From positions 1-64,000 of the forward strand of contig CACZMV010000011.1 in assembly GCA_902782305.1 (NCBI GenBank): a DNA stretch of 64,000 bases. The letters run 5' to 3'. Origin of the DNA: an uncultured Prevotellaceae bacterium. Its GTDB lineage: Bacteria; Bacteroidota; Bacteroidia; Bacteroidales; Bacteroidaceae. Shown here piece by piece: positions 34,317 through 42,990 of this stretch (position 1 is its first letter; the number at the start of each line of letters is the position of its first letter). Below the pieces are notes generated by a model that searched no databases, was not told the origin of the DNA, and saw only the letters and a program-made list of their open reading frames with translations. The position numbers and the translations under genes were made by a program.

Positions 34317-35288
34317 ATGCATAAAACTGATTTAAGGATTGTTTTTATGGGAACACCTGAGTTTGCAGTGGAAACACTGAAAGCGCTGGTGGAGAATGAT
34401 TATAATGTGGTGGCTGTAGTGACGCAGCCCGACAAACCCGTAGGTCGTCATCAGACGGAGATGCAACCGTCGCAAGTGAAGCAGTATGCTGTGGCACACG
34501 GCTTACCCGTGTTGCAACCTGAGAAGATGAAAGACCCGGAGTTTGTGGAACAGCTTCGTTCGTACAATGCAAACCTGCAGGTGGTGGTGGCTTTCCGCAT
34601 GCTGCCTGAGGTGGTGTGGGCTATGCCGGAATATGGAACGTTCAATGTCCATGCGGCCCTGTTGCCCCAGTATCGTGGGGCTGCTCCTATCAACTGGGCA
34701 GTAATCAATGGCGAGACACAGACGGGTGTGACCACGTTCTTCCTGGATCATGACATTGACACAGGACGAATCATTCTGAAAAAGACTTTCGACATTCCTG
34801 ATGAGGCAGATGTGGAATATGTCTATGACGGACTGATGCATCTGGGTGCTGAGATTTGTCTGGAAACCCTCGAAGCCATCATTGCTGCAAATGGTCACCC
34901 CGACAGCATCCCTCAGGATAGTGTTCTGGATGGCTCTGCCATCAAACCTGCTCCAAAGATTTTCAAGGAAACTTGCGAGATAGATTGGCAGAAGACAGCC
35001 AAACAGGTGTATGACTTTGTGCGTGGTTTGAGTCCTTATCCTGGAGCATGGACTACGCTGGTGGCTCCTGATGGCAAGGAAACAGTATTGAAAATCTATA
35101 AGACCCGCAAGACGGGAAAGCCAGGAAAGGGTATCGGCACTATTACTATAGAAGGTAAAGCCCTTTGTGTATCTGCTGCTGACGAACAACTGGAAATCGT
35201 TGAACTGCAGTTGGCTGGCAAGAAACGAATGATGGCTCGCGACTTCCTGAATGGCATGAAACAGATAGAAGATTATCGGGTGAAATAA
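34317..35288 (+). CDS. fmt: methionyl-tRNA formyltransferase
   Basis: Formylates initiator Met-tRNA. The 323-aa protein has the N-terminal FMGTPEFAVETLKAL, the folate-binding and catalytic region NVHAALLPQYRGAAPINWAVI, then FLDHDIDTG and a C-terminal OB-like domain. The loop with VRGLSPYPGAWT is the canonical tRNA-binding junction. It is followed by a 48-aa gene and rpe. Confidence 0.97.
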   Translation: MHKTDLRIVFMGTPEFAVETLKALVENDYNVVAVVTQPDKPVGRHQTEMQPSQVKQYAVAHGLPVLQPEKMKDPEFVEQLRSYNANLQVVVAFRMLPEVVWAMPEYGTFNVHAALLPQYRGAAPINWAVINGETQTGVTTFFLDHDIDTGRIILKKTFDIPDEADVEYVYDGLMHLGAEICLETLEAIIAANGHPDSIPQDSVLDGSAIKPAPKIFKETCEIDWQKTAKQVYDFVRGLSPYPGAWTTLVAPDGKETVLKIYKTRKTGKPGKGIGTITIEGKALCVSAADEQLEIVELQLAGKKRMMARDFLNGMKQIEDYRVK

Positions 35289-35341
35289 AAAAGTTGTGTT
35301 GGAGTATAATAAAAGGCAACTTCATTACGTTAAATAAGAAA

Positions 35342-35488
35342 ATGATAAAAAGATTGCCTATGCAAAATTTTACTCCAGAAGAATTACAACCCCGTAAGTC
35401 TACTATTTTGTTCATCAAGCAGTTTGCTCGCATGTATAATAACATGAAATCAGCTGAAGGAAACTCCTCGGCTGTATGTTTGAACTAA
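35342..35488 (+). CDS. conserved-looking 48-aa protein of unknown function
   Basis: MIKRLPMQNFTPEELQPR begins the short basic protein; FIKQFARMYNNMK is amphipathic. The ORF continues upstream to 35294, but ATG 35342 follows AATAAGAA and looks best; a third ATG is at 35360. It lies between fmt and rpe (8 bp before the rpe ATG). Short Bacteroidales proteins with a PRKSTL..IRQFAR-like stretch occur in genomes as far as I recall, but I assign no function. It could be non-coding. Confidence 0.5.
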   Translation: MIKRLPMQNFTPEELQPRKSTILFIKQFARMYNNMKSAEGNSSAVCLN

Positions 35489-35496
35489 CAAAGATT

Positions 35497-36147
35497 ATGG
35501 CAACATTAGTATCTCCTTCGCTGCTCGCTGCCGACTTCCTCCATCTCGACAGTGAAATGGAAATGATTAATCGCAGTGAGGCCGATTGGCTTCATCTAGA
35601 TGTGATGGATGGTGTGTTTGTTCCTAACATCTCGTTTGGCTTTCCTGTTCTGGAGGCTGTGGCCAAGAAGTGCAAAAAGCCCTTGGATGTTCACTACATG
35701 ATTGTGCATCCTGAGCACTATATCCAGCAGACGGCTAAGTTGGGTGCCATGATGATGAATGTACACCTGGAGGCATGTACCCACCTGCATCGCACCGTTC
35801 AGGAGATTCACAATGCAGGCATGAAGGCGGGTGTGACCTTGAATCCTTCTACTCCTGTGTGCTTGTTGGAAGATATCATCAATGATGTGGATATGGTGCT
35901 GCTGATGAGTGTGAACCCTGGTTTCGGTGGACAGACCTTTATTGAGAATACCATCAAGAAGGTGCGTCAGTTACGTCAGTTGATTACTGAAAGCGGTTCA
36001 AAGGCACTGATTGAGATTGATGGTGGTGTACAGCAAGAAACAGCACCACGCCTTGTGGAGGCTGGTGCTGATGTACTGGTGGCTGGCAGCTATGTGTTCC
36101 ATAGTCCCACACCTGAGCAAACCATTCACGATTTGCGCATTCTCTAG
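35497..36147 (+). CDS. rpe: ribulose-phosphate 3-epimerase
   Basis: Interconverts ribulose 5-P and xylulose 5-P. The 216-aa TIM barrel has LSP-type SPSLLAADF, HLDVMDGVFVPN, DVHYMIVHPE, SVNPGFGGQTFI and DGGVQQETA. I start at 35497 (MATLVSPSL), as upstream in-frame codons overlap the small upstream gene. Its TAG stop lies inside a CTAG-rich nonamer repeat. Confidence 0.97.
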   Translation: MATLVSPSLLAADFLHLDSEMEMINRSEADWLHLDVMDGVFVPNISFGFPVLEAVAKKCKKPLDVHYMIVHPEHYIQQTAKLGAMMMNVHLEACTHLHRTVQEIHNAGMKAGVTLNPSTPVCLLEDIINDVDMVLLMSVNPGFGGQTFIENTIKKVRQLRQLITESGSKALIEIDGGVQQETAPRLVEAGADVLVAGSYVFHSPTPEQTIHDLRIL

Positions 36148-36206
36148 TTCTTCCTAGATTATCTAGATTGTCTAGAATGTCTAGATGGTCTAGAGTTTGT
36201 CTAGAG
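36142..36206. repeat. CTAG nonamer repeat at the convergent rpe/sigma ends
   Basis: TCTAGATTG, TCTAGAATG, TCTAGATGG, TCTAGAGTTTG, TCTAGAG. It supplies the TAG stop codons of both convergent genes (rpe on plus, the sigma factor on minus). Confidence 0.75.
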
Positions 36207-36800
36207 CTCCATATTCAATTGTATATGGTGCTCTTTAGCCATGCGTCGCATGTTGATCAGGGCATAGCGCATGCGACCCAGCGAAGTGTTGATGCTGACG
36301 CCGGTTATCTCGGCAATCTCCTTGAACGATAAGTCCTGATAGTAACGCATGTAAACCACTTCACGCTGTGCAGTAGGCAGTGAGTCCATCAGATGGTGCA
36401 CGTCGTTCATCACCTGCGAATTCACATATTCGTTCTCCCTGTTGATGTCCATCAGGTCGTTCGAGCGCAACTTGTTCAAGTCGTTGTCCTCCGTAGGCTC
36501 CACAATATGCGAGTTCTTCTGATGACGATAGGTGTCCATGATGACGTTATGGGCAATGCGCGACAGCCAGAAGTTGAATTTGCCGGAATCGGTATACTTG
36601 CCGTCCTGTAACTTGGTGATGACTTTCACGAAGGTCTCCTGAAAGATATCATTAGCCACTTCGGGGTCATGAACCACGAATAGAATATACGAATAGAGCT
36701 TTTGCTGATTACGTTCTAATAACAGGTCGAAAGCCCTAAAGTCTCCTCCTACGTAAAGCAATGCCAACTGCTCGTCGGTCAAGCTTGCATAATCCTTCAT
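36201..36800 (-). CDS. ECF-type RNA polymerase sigma factor
   Basis: 199 aa. Region 2 (about 25-90) includes DPEVANDIFQETFVKV and FWLSRIAHNVIMDTYR; region 4 (about 130-190) includes LPTAQREVVYMRYYQDLSFKEIAEITG and an HTH ending SINTSLGRMRYALINMRR. No anti-sigma factor is adjacent. It is likely a stress or regulatory sigma factor of unknown regulon, transcribed from 36887-36919. Confidence 0.93.
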   Translation of the reverse strand: MKDYASLTDEQLALLYVGGDFRAFDLLLERNQQKLYSYILFVVHDPEVANDIFQETFVKVITKLQDGKYTDSGKFNFWLSRIAHNVIMDTYRHQKNSHIVEPTEDNDLNKLRSNDLMDINRENEYVNSQVMNDVHHLMDSLPTAQREVVYMRYYQDLSFKEIAEITGVSINTSLGRMRYALINMRRMAKEHHIQLNMEL

Positions 36801-36886
36801 TTTCTTTCTTTTTTAGTTAATGAAGTAGAGGTTTCCTTATAGGCAATAGTTTTAAAAAGTTATTAAAATACGTTATTATTTGCTTG

Positions 36887-36919
36887 CAAAAGTATATAAA
36901 ATAATCATTTCGACCAAAT
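36887..36919 (-). promoter_or_regulatory. promoter of the ECF sigma gene
   Basis: TTTG, 21 bp, TACTTTTG on the minus strand. Divergent from the sugar-kinase promoter 26 bp away. Confidence 0.6.
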
Positions 36920-36944
36920 AATTTAAGAAAAAAATGCGTTTTGC

Positions 36945-36975
36945 TTTGTATTTTACCCATTTATTCGTATCTTTG
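36945..36975 (+). promoter_or_regulatory. promoter of the kinase-uridylyltransferase fusion gene
   Basis: TTTG, 19 bp, TATCTTTG; the ATG is 35 bp downstream. Confidence 0.6.
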
Positions 36976-37010
36976 TGCATATTTTGAGTATAAAACAAAA
37001 CAATATTATA

Positions 37011-38945
37011 ATGAAGAAATTATTCGTTCCAGGTCGTCTGTGTCTGTTTGGAGAACACACCGACTGGGCAGGCCACTATCGCACGATGAATGCAGACATT
37101 TTGCCTGGTGCTTCTGTCGTTACTGGTATAGAACAAGGTATATATGCCGAGGTAGAGAAGTCTCCTATCTTTGAGATGTACAGCGATGCTCCTGAGATAG
37201 AGGAAGAGTGGAGCGACTTCTCCTGCAGAATGAATGAAACCGAACTGAAACATGTGGCTAAGTCGGGTTCTTTCTTCTGCTACTGTGCTGGTGTGGCTTC
37301 TTATATGTTGGAATGGTATAAGGTTGGAGGTGTGCGTATTCGTATCACCAGCATGACACTGCCCATGAAGAGTGGCTTGTCGTCTTCTGCTGCCATCTGC
37401 GTATTGGTGGCTCGTGCCTTTAACCAATTATATAATCTGAATCTGAACACCTTGGGTGAGATGAACATTGCCTATCTGGGCGAACTTCGTACTTCATCCC
37501 GTTGTGGACGTCTAGACCAGGCCTGTGCCTTTGGTGTGAAACCCAATCTGATGACTTTCGATGGTGATGAGATTGAGGTGAAGGCGTTGAATGTGAAGAA
37601 GCATTTGTATTGGGTGTTTGCCGATTTGTGCGCAGAGAAAGATACCATCAAGATTCTTGCCGACCTGAATAAGGCCTATCCTTTTGCTTCCAATGAAGCA
37701 GAGGAGAATCTTCATAAGGCGCTGGGCGAATGGAACCAGGATATCGTCAACCGTGCCATCCAGTATATGGCCACAGGTAATGCGGAGGCTTTGGGTAAAC
37801 TGATGACTGAGGCGGAGGAGATGTTCGACAAGAATGTCGCTCCTATGTCACCAGCCCTGTGGGCTCCAAAACTCCATGAAGTCCTGCAAGATCCGAAGAT
37901 ACAGCCCTTGGTATATGGTGGTAAAGGTGTTGGTTCTCATGGCGATGGCTCTGTTCAGTTCTTGGCTCGTAACAAAGAAGCTCAGCAGCAGTTGATAGAT
38001 TATCTGAATGCAGAGGGCATGCGGGCCTATCCTTTGACCCTGCATCCTGTACATACTGTTCGCAAGGCCATCATCCCTGTTGCAGGCTTTGGCACTCGTC
38101 TCTATCCTGCCACCCGTGCCTTGAAGAAGGATTTCTTCCCGATTCCTTGTCCAGATGGTATGGTACGTCCTGTTATCCTTATCTTATTAGAGGAATTGGT
38201 GAAGAGTGGCATTGAGGAAATCTGTTTGGTACTGGGTTCCGAGGAGGAACGTATTCAGTATACGGAATTCTTCGAGCGTCCGCTGTCTGAGGAACATCTG
38301 CGAAAGTTGAACCCTGAAGCACAGGAATATGAGAACCGCATTCTTTCCATTGGTAAGCGTTTGCGCTATGTCTATCAAAGGGAGAAAAGGGGATTCGGCC
38401 ATGCTGTGTACCAGGCTGTTGAGTTTGCAAATAACGAACCCGTTCTGTTGCTTTTAGGCGATACCCTTTATCGTACTCAGTCCAACAAGCCTTGTGCCCT
38501 GCAGATGATAGAGGAGTATGAGCGTTATAACCAGCTGATGATTAGTATTCATCCTGTTCCTCTGGCAGAGGTAAGCCATTATGGAATCCTCAGTGGCGTT
38601 TGGGAAGACAAGGATCACACCGTTCTCAATGTCTCTGTGATGAATGAAAAGCCCAAAGCCAGTTATGCAGAGGAGTTCTTGGGTGTCCGCAACAGCGAAG
38701 GAAAGAAGGAATACTATAGCGTATTCGGACAGTATATCCTGACACCAGAGGTCTTTGCCCAACTCGCTGCTGATATCCAGCAGGCTGATGCAGAGGGCGA
38801 CTTCACCCGTGAGATAGAACTTACTGCCGCTCTTGAGGCTGTTCGCAAGAATAGCGGTATGATGGGAATACGCTTAAAGGGTGTGATGTATGATATGGGA
38901 AATCCCAAAGCTCTATGCCGTTGCGTAGAGGAGTACGCTATTTGA
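37011..38945 (+). CDS. GHMP sugar kinase fused to GalU-like uridylyltransferase
   Basis: One polypeptide of 644 aa (from ATG 37011). The N-terminal half (about 1-340) is a GHMP kinase: [13 protein letters not shown] near the start, and [18 protein letters not shown]. The C-terminal half (about 350-644) is a nucleotidyltransferase starting [18 protein letters not shown], close to GalU-type UTP-glucose-1-P uridylyltransferases, with LLLGDTLYR and a TGDTLY-like loop. Such fusions can phosphorylate a free sugar at C1 and then activate it as an NDP-sugar, like the Fkp fucose enzyme of Bacteroides. The sugar here is unknown; uronic acids from pectin are a context-based guess. Its start is at MKKLFVPG rather than the upstream ATG, which lies 5' of the predicted transcription start. 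Confidence 0.85.
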   Translation: MKKLFVPGRLCLFGEHTDWAGHYRTMNADILPGASVVTGIEQGIYAEVEKSPIFEMYSDAPEIEEEWSDFSCRMNETELKHVAKSGSFFCYCAGVASYMLEWYKVGGVRIRITSMTLPMKSGLSSSAAICVLVARAFNQLYNLNLNTLGEMNIAYLGELRTSSRCGRLDQACAFGVKPNLMTFDGDEIEVKALNVKKHLYWVFADLCAEKDTIKILADLNKAYPFASNEAEENLHKALGEWNQDIVNRAIQYMATGNAEALGKLMTEAEEMFDKNVAPMSPALWAPKLHEVLQDPKIQPLVYGGKGVGSHGDGSVQFLARNKEAQQQLIDYLNAEGMRAYPLTLHPVHTVRKAIIPVAGFGTRLYPATRALKKDFFPIPCPDGMVRPVILILLEELVKSGIEEICLVLGSEEERIQYTEFFERPLSEEHLRKLNPEAQEYENRILSIGKRLRYVYQREKRGFGHAVYQAVEFANNEPVLLLLGDTLYRTQSNKPCALQMIEEYERYNQLMISIHPVPLAEVSHYGILSGVWEDKDHTVLNVSVMNEKPKASYAEEFLGVRNSEGKKEYYSVFGQYILTPEVFAQLAADIQQADAEGDFTREIELTAALEAVRKNSGMMGIRLKGVMYDMGNPKALCRCVEEYAI

Positions 38946-39822
38946 CGTACTCCTCTGCACGACGCAGCAGATACTGGCCATAGTCGTTTTTTGCCATCGG
39001 CTCGGCCAGTTTTTTTAGTTGTTCTTTGTCAATCCAACCGCGCTTGTAGGCAATCTCTTCCAGACAGGCAACCTTCAGACCCTGTCTTTTCTCAATGACC
39101 TCAATAAAGGTTGATGCCTCAGACAGCGAGTCGTGTGTACCGGTGTCCAGCCATGCAAAACCACGCTGCAGCGTCTGTACCAGCAGGTTCTTGTCCTCTA
39201 GATATTTCTGGTTAACTGTTGTGATTTCCAGTTCTCCACGAGCACTGGGTTTGATGTTCTTGGCAATCTCTACCACGCTGTTGGGATAGAAATAAAGACC
39301 AACCACTGCATAGTTGCTCTTAGGCTTAGCGGGCTTCTCCTCGATGCTCAGACAATTGCCGTCTGCATCAAACTCAGCAACACCATAACGTTCTGGGTCG
39401 TTGACATAATAACCGAAAACGGTGGCATGTCCATCTTCCTCAGCACTCTTCACAGCCTGTTTAAGCATGCCAGTAAATCCGCTGCCATAGAAAATGTTGT
39501 CACCTAATACCAGACAGGCACAATCGTCGCCGATAAACTTCTCGCCAATGATGAATGCCTGTGCCAGACCGTCAGGAGAGGGCTGCTCAGCATATTCAAA
39601 TCTGACACCCAGTTCAGAACCATCGCCTAACAAACGCTTGAAACCAGGCAAATCGTATGGCGTAGAGATAATCAGAATCTCACGGATGCCTGCCAGCATC
39701 AACGTTGAAATGGGATAGTAAATCATGGGTTTGTCGAAGATGGGAATCAACTGCTTCGAAACACCTTTAGTGATAGGGTAGAGGCGTGTTCCACTGCCTC
39801 CAGCTAATACAATACCTTTCAT
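38938..39822 (-). CDS. rfbA: glucose-1-phosphate thymidylyltransferase
   Basis: First step of dTDP-rhamnose synthesis. Starts [20 protein letters not shown] (chosen over the upstream in-frame ATG) and has [28 protein letters not shown] and [11 protein letters not shown]. 294 aa. It overlaps the 3' end of the kinase fusion by 8 bp tail-to-tail. A TATATTTG -7 box is at 39853-39860 on the minus strand. Confidence 0.97.
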   Translation of the reverse strand: MKGIVLAGGSGTRLYPITKGVSKQLIPIFDKPMIYYPISTLMLAGIREILIISTPYDLPGFKRLLGDGSELGVRFEYAEQPSPDGLAQAFIIGEKFIGDDCACLVLGDNIFYGSGFTGMLKQAVKSAEEDGHATVFGYYVNDPERYGVAEFDADGNCLSIEEKPAKPKSNYAVVGLYFYPNSVVEIAKNIKPSARGELEITTVNQKYLEDKNLLVQTLQRGFAWLDTGTHDSLSEASTFIEVIEKRQGLKVACLEEIAYKRGWIDKEQLKKLAEPMAKNDYGQYLLRRAEEYVK

Positions 39823-39918
39823 TTTATCTTGTTTTTGATACATTTTCGCCTGCAAATATACGATTTTTTATTTTATTTCGTAACTTTGCACGCAATTAAT
39901 TGATAATTATAGATAATA

Positions 39919-40533
39919 ATGAGTTTTATAAGTAAATTATTCGGAAAGAAGGAGGAAAGTCAGAAGGCTGGTGGCATGGAAGATTTCATGACGCTCATCC
40001 GTGTCTATTTCCAGGCTGTAATGGCTGCCGATTTGGGTATTACCAATCTGGCAGCATTGCCCGACTTGCGTGTGTTTAAGGCAACTTTGAAAGTACCAAC
40101 CCAGAACAATAAATTGGGTTTGGCTGAGAAGGCTCGCTGCAATAAGATGCTGAAGGAACTTTATGGCATGAACGAAAACTTCACCAAGGAGATTGATGCC
40201 AGTATTCGTAAGCGTTGTAAGAAAGTACAAGATGTACAGACTTATATGTATCAGTTCTCGGGCTTTACCCAGGACCTGATGATGCTTACCGGCAATCTCA
40301 TGAAGTTTAAGCTTCGTCTGCCTAGCATCTTTAAGAGTGCCATCCGTACCATGACTGAGAAAACAGTCAATGATATCTTTACCAAAAACGATTTCTCTGA
40401 TGCTGCTGTCATGAAGACTGTAGTAGCTATTCGCCAGTATGCTCAGAAGTTAGGCTTCTCTCAGGAGTGGACTACAGATTTCGTTTATAAGGTGGTGATG
40501 CTGGCTAAGAAAGAACCACGTCCAAAAGAGTGA
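39919..40533 (+). CDS. uncharacterised 204-aa protein
   Basis: A soluble protein with basic N- and C-termini, no signal peptide and no motif I can name. The region KLPSIFKSAIRTMTEKTVNDIF and the GFTQDLMMLTGNLMKFKLRLP stretch are helical, and KKEPRPKE closes it. I suspect it is conserved in Bacteroidales, but cannot confirm. A TAACTTTG -7 box is at 39881-39888. A heptamer repeat follows the stop. Confidence 0.7.
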   Translation: MSFISKLFGKKEESQKAGGMEDFMTLIRVYFQAVMAADLGITNLAALPDLRVFKATLKVPTQNNKLGLAEKARCNKMLKELYGMNENFTKEIDASIRKRCKKVQDVQTYMYQFSGFTQDLMMLTGNLMKFKLRLPSIFKSAIRTMTEKTVNDIFTKNDFSDAAVMKTVVAIRQYAQKLGFSQEWTTDFVYKVVMLAKKEPRPKE

Positions 40534-40593
40534 TTAATAGGCTTTTACCTCTTGTTCGATGAACAAATAGTGCATTGTAACGTTAACAAATCA

Positions 40594-40627
40594 TAAAGTT
40601 CAAAGCACAAAGTTCAAAGTTCAAAGT
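40594..40627. repeat. AAAGTTC heptamer repeat
   Basis: AAAGTTC, AAAGCAC, AAAGTTC, AAAGTTC, AAAG: 7-bp period, just upstream of the TACCTTTG -7 box (40636-40643) of the following gene. Confidence 0.75.
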
Positions 40628-40662
40628 AAAACCACTACCTTTGTGAACAAAGTGATTAAGTT

Positions 40663-40959
40663 ATGACTGCTAACGAGAAGACAATAACGACGTTTGAGAC
40701 CCGTTTGCGACAACTGATTCTCCGCTTTCAGGAATTGAAAAAGGAGAATACAGAATTGTGTGCTGTGGTGGAAAACGGCAAAAAGGACATAGCGGAGCTA
40801 CGTGCCAAGTTGGAACAGCAGCAGAATGACTATGATTCACTGAAAATGGCTAGGATGATCGAAATCACCGATGGTAACCTGGATGGTGCCAAGGATCGGT
40901 TGTCCAAGCTCATACGTGACGTCAACAAGTGCATTGCAATCCTAAGCGACGAAAAATAA
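40663..40959 (+). CDS. coiled-coil protein upstream of zapA
   Basis: A 98-aa protein, mostly one coiled coil (LRQLILRFQELKKENTELCAVV ... LRAKLEQQQNDYDSL), with no signal peptide. It lies 14 bp before zapA in the same direction. In Bacteroidetes a short coiled-coil gene often precedes zapA, which suggests a role in cell division (ZapB-like or ZapA partner); that is inference from position and structure only. Confidence 0.6.
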   Translation: MTANEKTITTFETRLRQLILRFQELKKENTELCAVVENGKKDIAELRAKLEQQQNDYDSLKMARMIEITDGNLDGAKDRLSKLIRDVNKCIAILSDEK

Positions 40960-40973
40960 AAGGAGAACAAGCC

Positions 40974-41282
40974 ATGGCAGAACAGAATAAGAATCGACTA
41001 CATATCAGACTGCACGTCTACGACGAAGACATAGAGGTCGTCATCAATCGTGAAGATGAGGAGTTCTATCGTTTGGCAGCAAAACTCATCACCGAGCGTT
41101 ACAATGCCTATGCTCAGGCTTATAAGGGACGCAAGAGTGATCATATCATTTCGCTGATGACGTTGATAGATATTGCGCTGATGTACCAGAAAGAGCGTTC
41201 ACACAATGATACCGCTCCTTATAATGATGTTCTTGCACGGCTTACCGCAGAGATTGAAAGTGCGCTCGGCGAACGTAAGTGA
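40974..41282 (+). CDS. zapA: cell division protein ZapA
   Basis: Promotes FtsZ bundling. 102 aa from the chosen ATG. The N-terminal part (LHIRLHVYDEDIEVVINREDE) is the ZapA domain, followed by a helix-rich tail (AAKLITERYNAYAQAYKG). The start at 40974 (MAEQNKN) is preceded by AAGGAGAACAAGCC, a good ribosome site. Rather divergent from E. coli ZapA, but of typical length. Confidence 0.85.
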   Translation: MAEQNKNRLHIRLHVYDEDIEVVINREDEEFYRLAAKLITERYNAYAQAYKGRKSDHIISLMTLIDIALMYQKERSHNDTAPYNDVLARLTAEIESALGERK

Positions 41283-41385
41283 CGGGAACTTTCCGATTAA
41301 GCGAGAGTCATGATGCTTGCATCAATGGCCGAGCGTGAGGAAAGTCAAAACGTAGTTTGAACATTAACTCTATATATAATATTTT
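41283..41385 (+). promoter_or_regulatory. structured leader between zapA and rny
   Basis: 103 bp with no ORF. ACTTTCC (41288-41294) can pair with GGAAAGT (41339-41345), enclosing a small hairpin GATGC-TT-GCATC. No TAnnTTTG box is visible, so rny may be read from the zapA transcript and this may be an RNA structure in the 5' UTR. GAGGAAAGTC resembles the RNase P RNA CR-I motif, but the rest of RNase P RNA is absent. Confidence 0.35.
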
Positions 41386-42927
41386 ATGAACATTATTGTT
41401 GCTATTATTGCCATAGTTGCTGCCTTAGTACTGGGTGGCGTATGTGGCTTTTTGATTTTCCGCTTTGTTATCAAGGGAAAATATAACGAGATGGTCAGTG
41501 CCGCCAAGAAAGAGGCGGAAGTCATCAAGGAAAAGAAACTGCTTGAGGTGAAGGAGAAGTTCCTGAACAAGAAAAGCGAGCTGGAAAAGGAGGTGCAGCA
41601 GCGCAACCAGCACATTCAACAGAATGAGAACAAGTTGAAGCAGCGTGAAATCTCACTCAACCAGCGTCAGGAAGAACTGGGACGTCGTAAGAATGAACTC
41701 GACAACCAGCAAAACCGAATCGAAAACGAGAAGAAGTTGCTCGCCATCAAGCAGGACGAACTGGAGAAGATGCAGCTTCAGGAGCGCGCTAAGCTCGAAG
41801 AACTTTCTGGTCTTTCTGCCGATGAGGCAAAAGCCCGTTTGGTAGAGTCCCTCAAGGACGAGGCAAAGACCGATGCAGCAGCCTATATCAATGAAATCAT
41901 GGATGAGGCTAAACTCAATGCCAATGCACAAGCTAAGAAAATCGTTATCCAGACCATTCAGCGTGTAGCTACTGAGACGGCTGTTGAGAATTCTGTATCC
42001 GTATTCCATATTGATAATGACGATGTCAAGGGACGTGTTATCGGACGTGAAGGTCGTAACATCCGTGCCTTGGAAGCCGCTTGTGGTGTTGAAATCGTGG
42101 TTGACGATACACCTGAGGCTATCGTTATTTCAGCTTTCGACCCTGTTCGTCGTGAGACTTGTCGTCTGGCTCTCCATCAGCTGGTAGCCGACGGACGTAT
42201 CCATCCCGCACGTATCGAAGAGGTGGTTGCCAAGGTGAAGAAGCAGTTGGAGAATGAGATTATCGAGACCGGTAAGCGCACGGCTATCGACCTTGGTATT
42301 CATGGTTTGCACCCAGAGCTGATTCGTATCATCGGTAAGATGAAGTATCGTTCATCATATGGTCAGAACCTGTTGCAGCATGCTCGTGAGACTGCTAACC
42401 TCTGTGCTGTCATGGCTGCAGAGCTGGGCTTGAATCCTAAGAAGGCTAAGCGTGCCGGCTTGTTGCACGATATTGGTAAGGTGCCCGATGAGGATACCGA
42501 CGATCCACACGCAATCTATGGTGCCAAGATAGCAGAGAAATTCAAGGAGAAACCTGATATCTGCAATGCCATTGGTGCTCACCACGATGAGATGGAGATG
42601 CAGACACTGCTGGCTCCTATCGTACAGATTTGTGATGCTATCTCAGGTGCTCGTCCTGGTGCTCGTCGTGAGATTGTTGAGGCTTACATCAAGCGTCTGA
42701 ACGACCTCGAGGCTATCGCTATGTCTTATCCTGGTGTTACCAAGACCTATGCTATTCAGGCTGGTCGTGAGCTCCGCGTCATTGTTGGTGCCGATAAGAT
42801 GGACGATGCCGAGACCGAGGCACTCAGCGGACAGATTGCATCAAAGATTCAGAATGAGATGACTTATCCCGGACAGGTAAAGATTACCGTTATCCGTGAA
42901 ACACGTTCTGTGGCTTACGCAAAATAA
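41386..42927 (+). CDS. rny: ribonuclease Y
   Basis: Membrane-anchored endoribonuclease for mRNA turnover. 513 aa: a single N-terminal transmembrane segment (about 1-27), a long coiled coil (about 40-190) rich in KEKKLLE/EKEVQQ, a KH domain ([20 protein letters not shown]), and an HD domain ([19 protein letters not shown]) with the metal-binding HD. Standard length. Confidence 0.97.
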   Translation: MNIIVAIIAIVAALVLGGVCGFLIFRFVIKGKYNEMVSAAKKEAEVIKEKKLLEVKEKFLNKKSELEKEVQQRNQHIQQNENKLKQREISLNQRQEELGRRKNELDNQQNRIENEKKLLAIKQDELEKMQLQERAKLEELSGLSADEAKARLVESLKDEAKTDAAAYINEIMDEAKLNANAQAKKIVIQTIQRVATETAVENSVSVFHIDNDDVKGRVIGREGRNIRALEAACGVEIVVDDTPEAIVISAFDPVRRETCRLALHQLVADGRIHPARIEEVVAKVKKQLENEIIETGKRTAIDLGIHGLHPELIRIIGKMKYRSSYGQNLLQHARETANLCAVMAAELGLNPKKAKRAGLLHDIGKVPDEDTDDPHAIYGAKIAEKFKEKPDICNAIGAHHDEMEMQTLLAPIVQICDAISGARPGARREIVEAYIKRLNDLEAIAMSYPGVTKTYAIQAGRELRVIVGADKMDDAETEALSGQIASKIQNEMTYPGQVKITVIRETRSVAYAK

Positions 42928-42954
42928 AGTTGTGTAAGATAAAGACAATAAAGA

Positions 42955-42988
42955 AGCCTCTTTGGAAACGACCAAAGAGGCTCTTTTT
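42955..42988. terminator. bidirectional terminator between rny and the aldo/keto reductase gene
   Basis: 11-bp perfect stem (42955-42965 with 42972-42982), 6-nt loop, then CTTTTT on plus; the minus strand has TTCTTT. It lies between convergent genes. Confidence 0.85.
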
Positions 42989-42990
42989 AT

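Noticed and set aside
36142-36206. Restriction-site artefact or cloning scar (XbaI-like TCTAGA)
   Set aside because: Five imperfect units in an otherwise natural genome context and a related array at 45142 argue for a biological repeat.
41283-41385. RNase P RNA or 6S RNA at the zapA-rny gap
   Set aside because: Only the 10-nt GAGGAAAGTC matches RNase P RNA; other conserved regions are missing and 103 bp is too short for either RNA.
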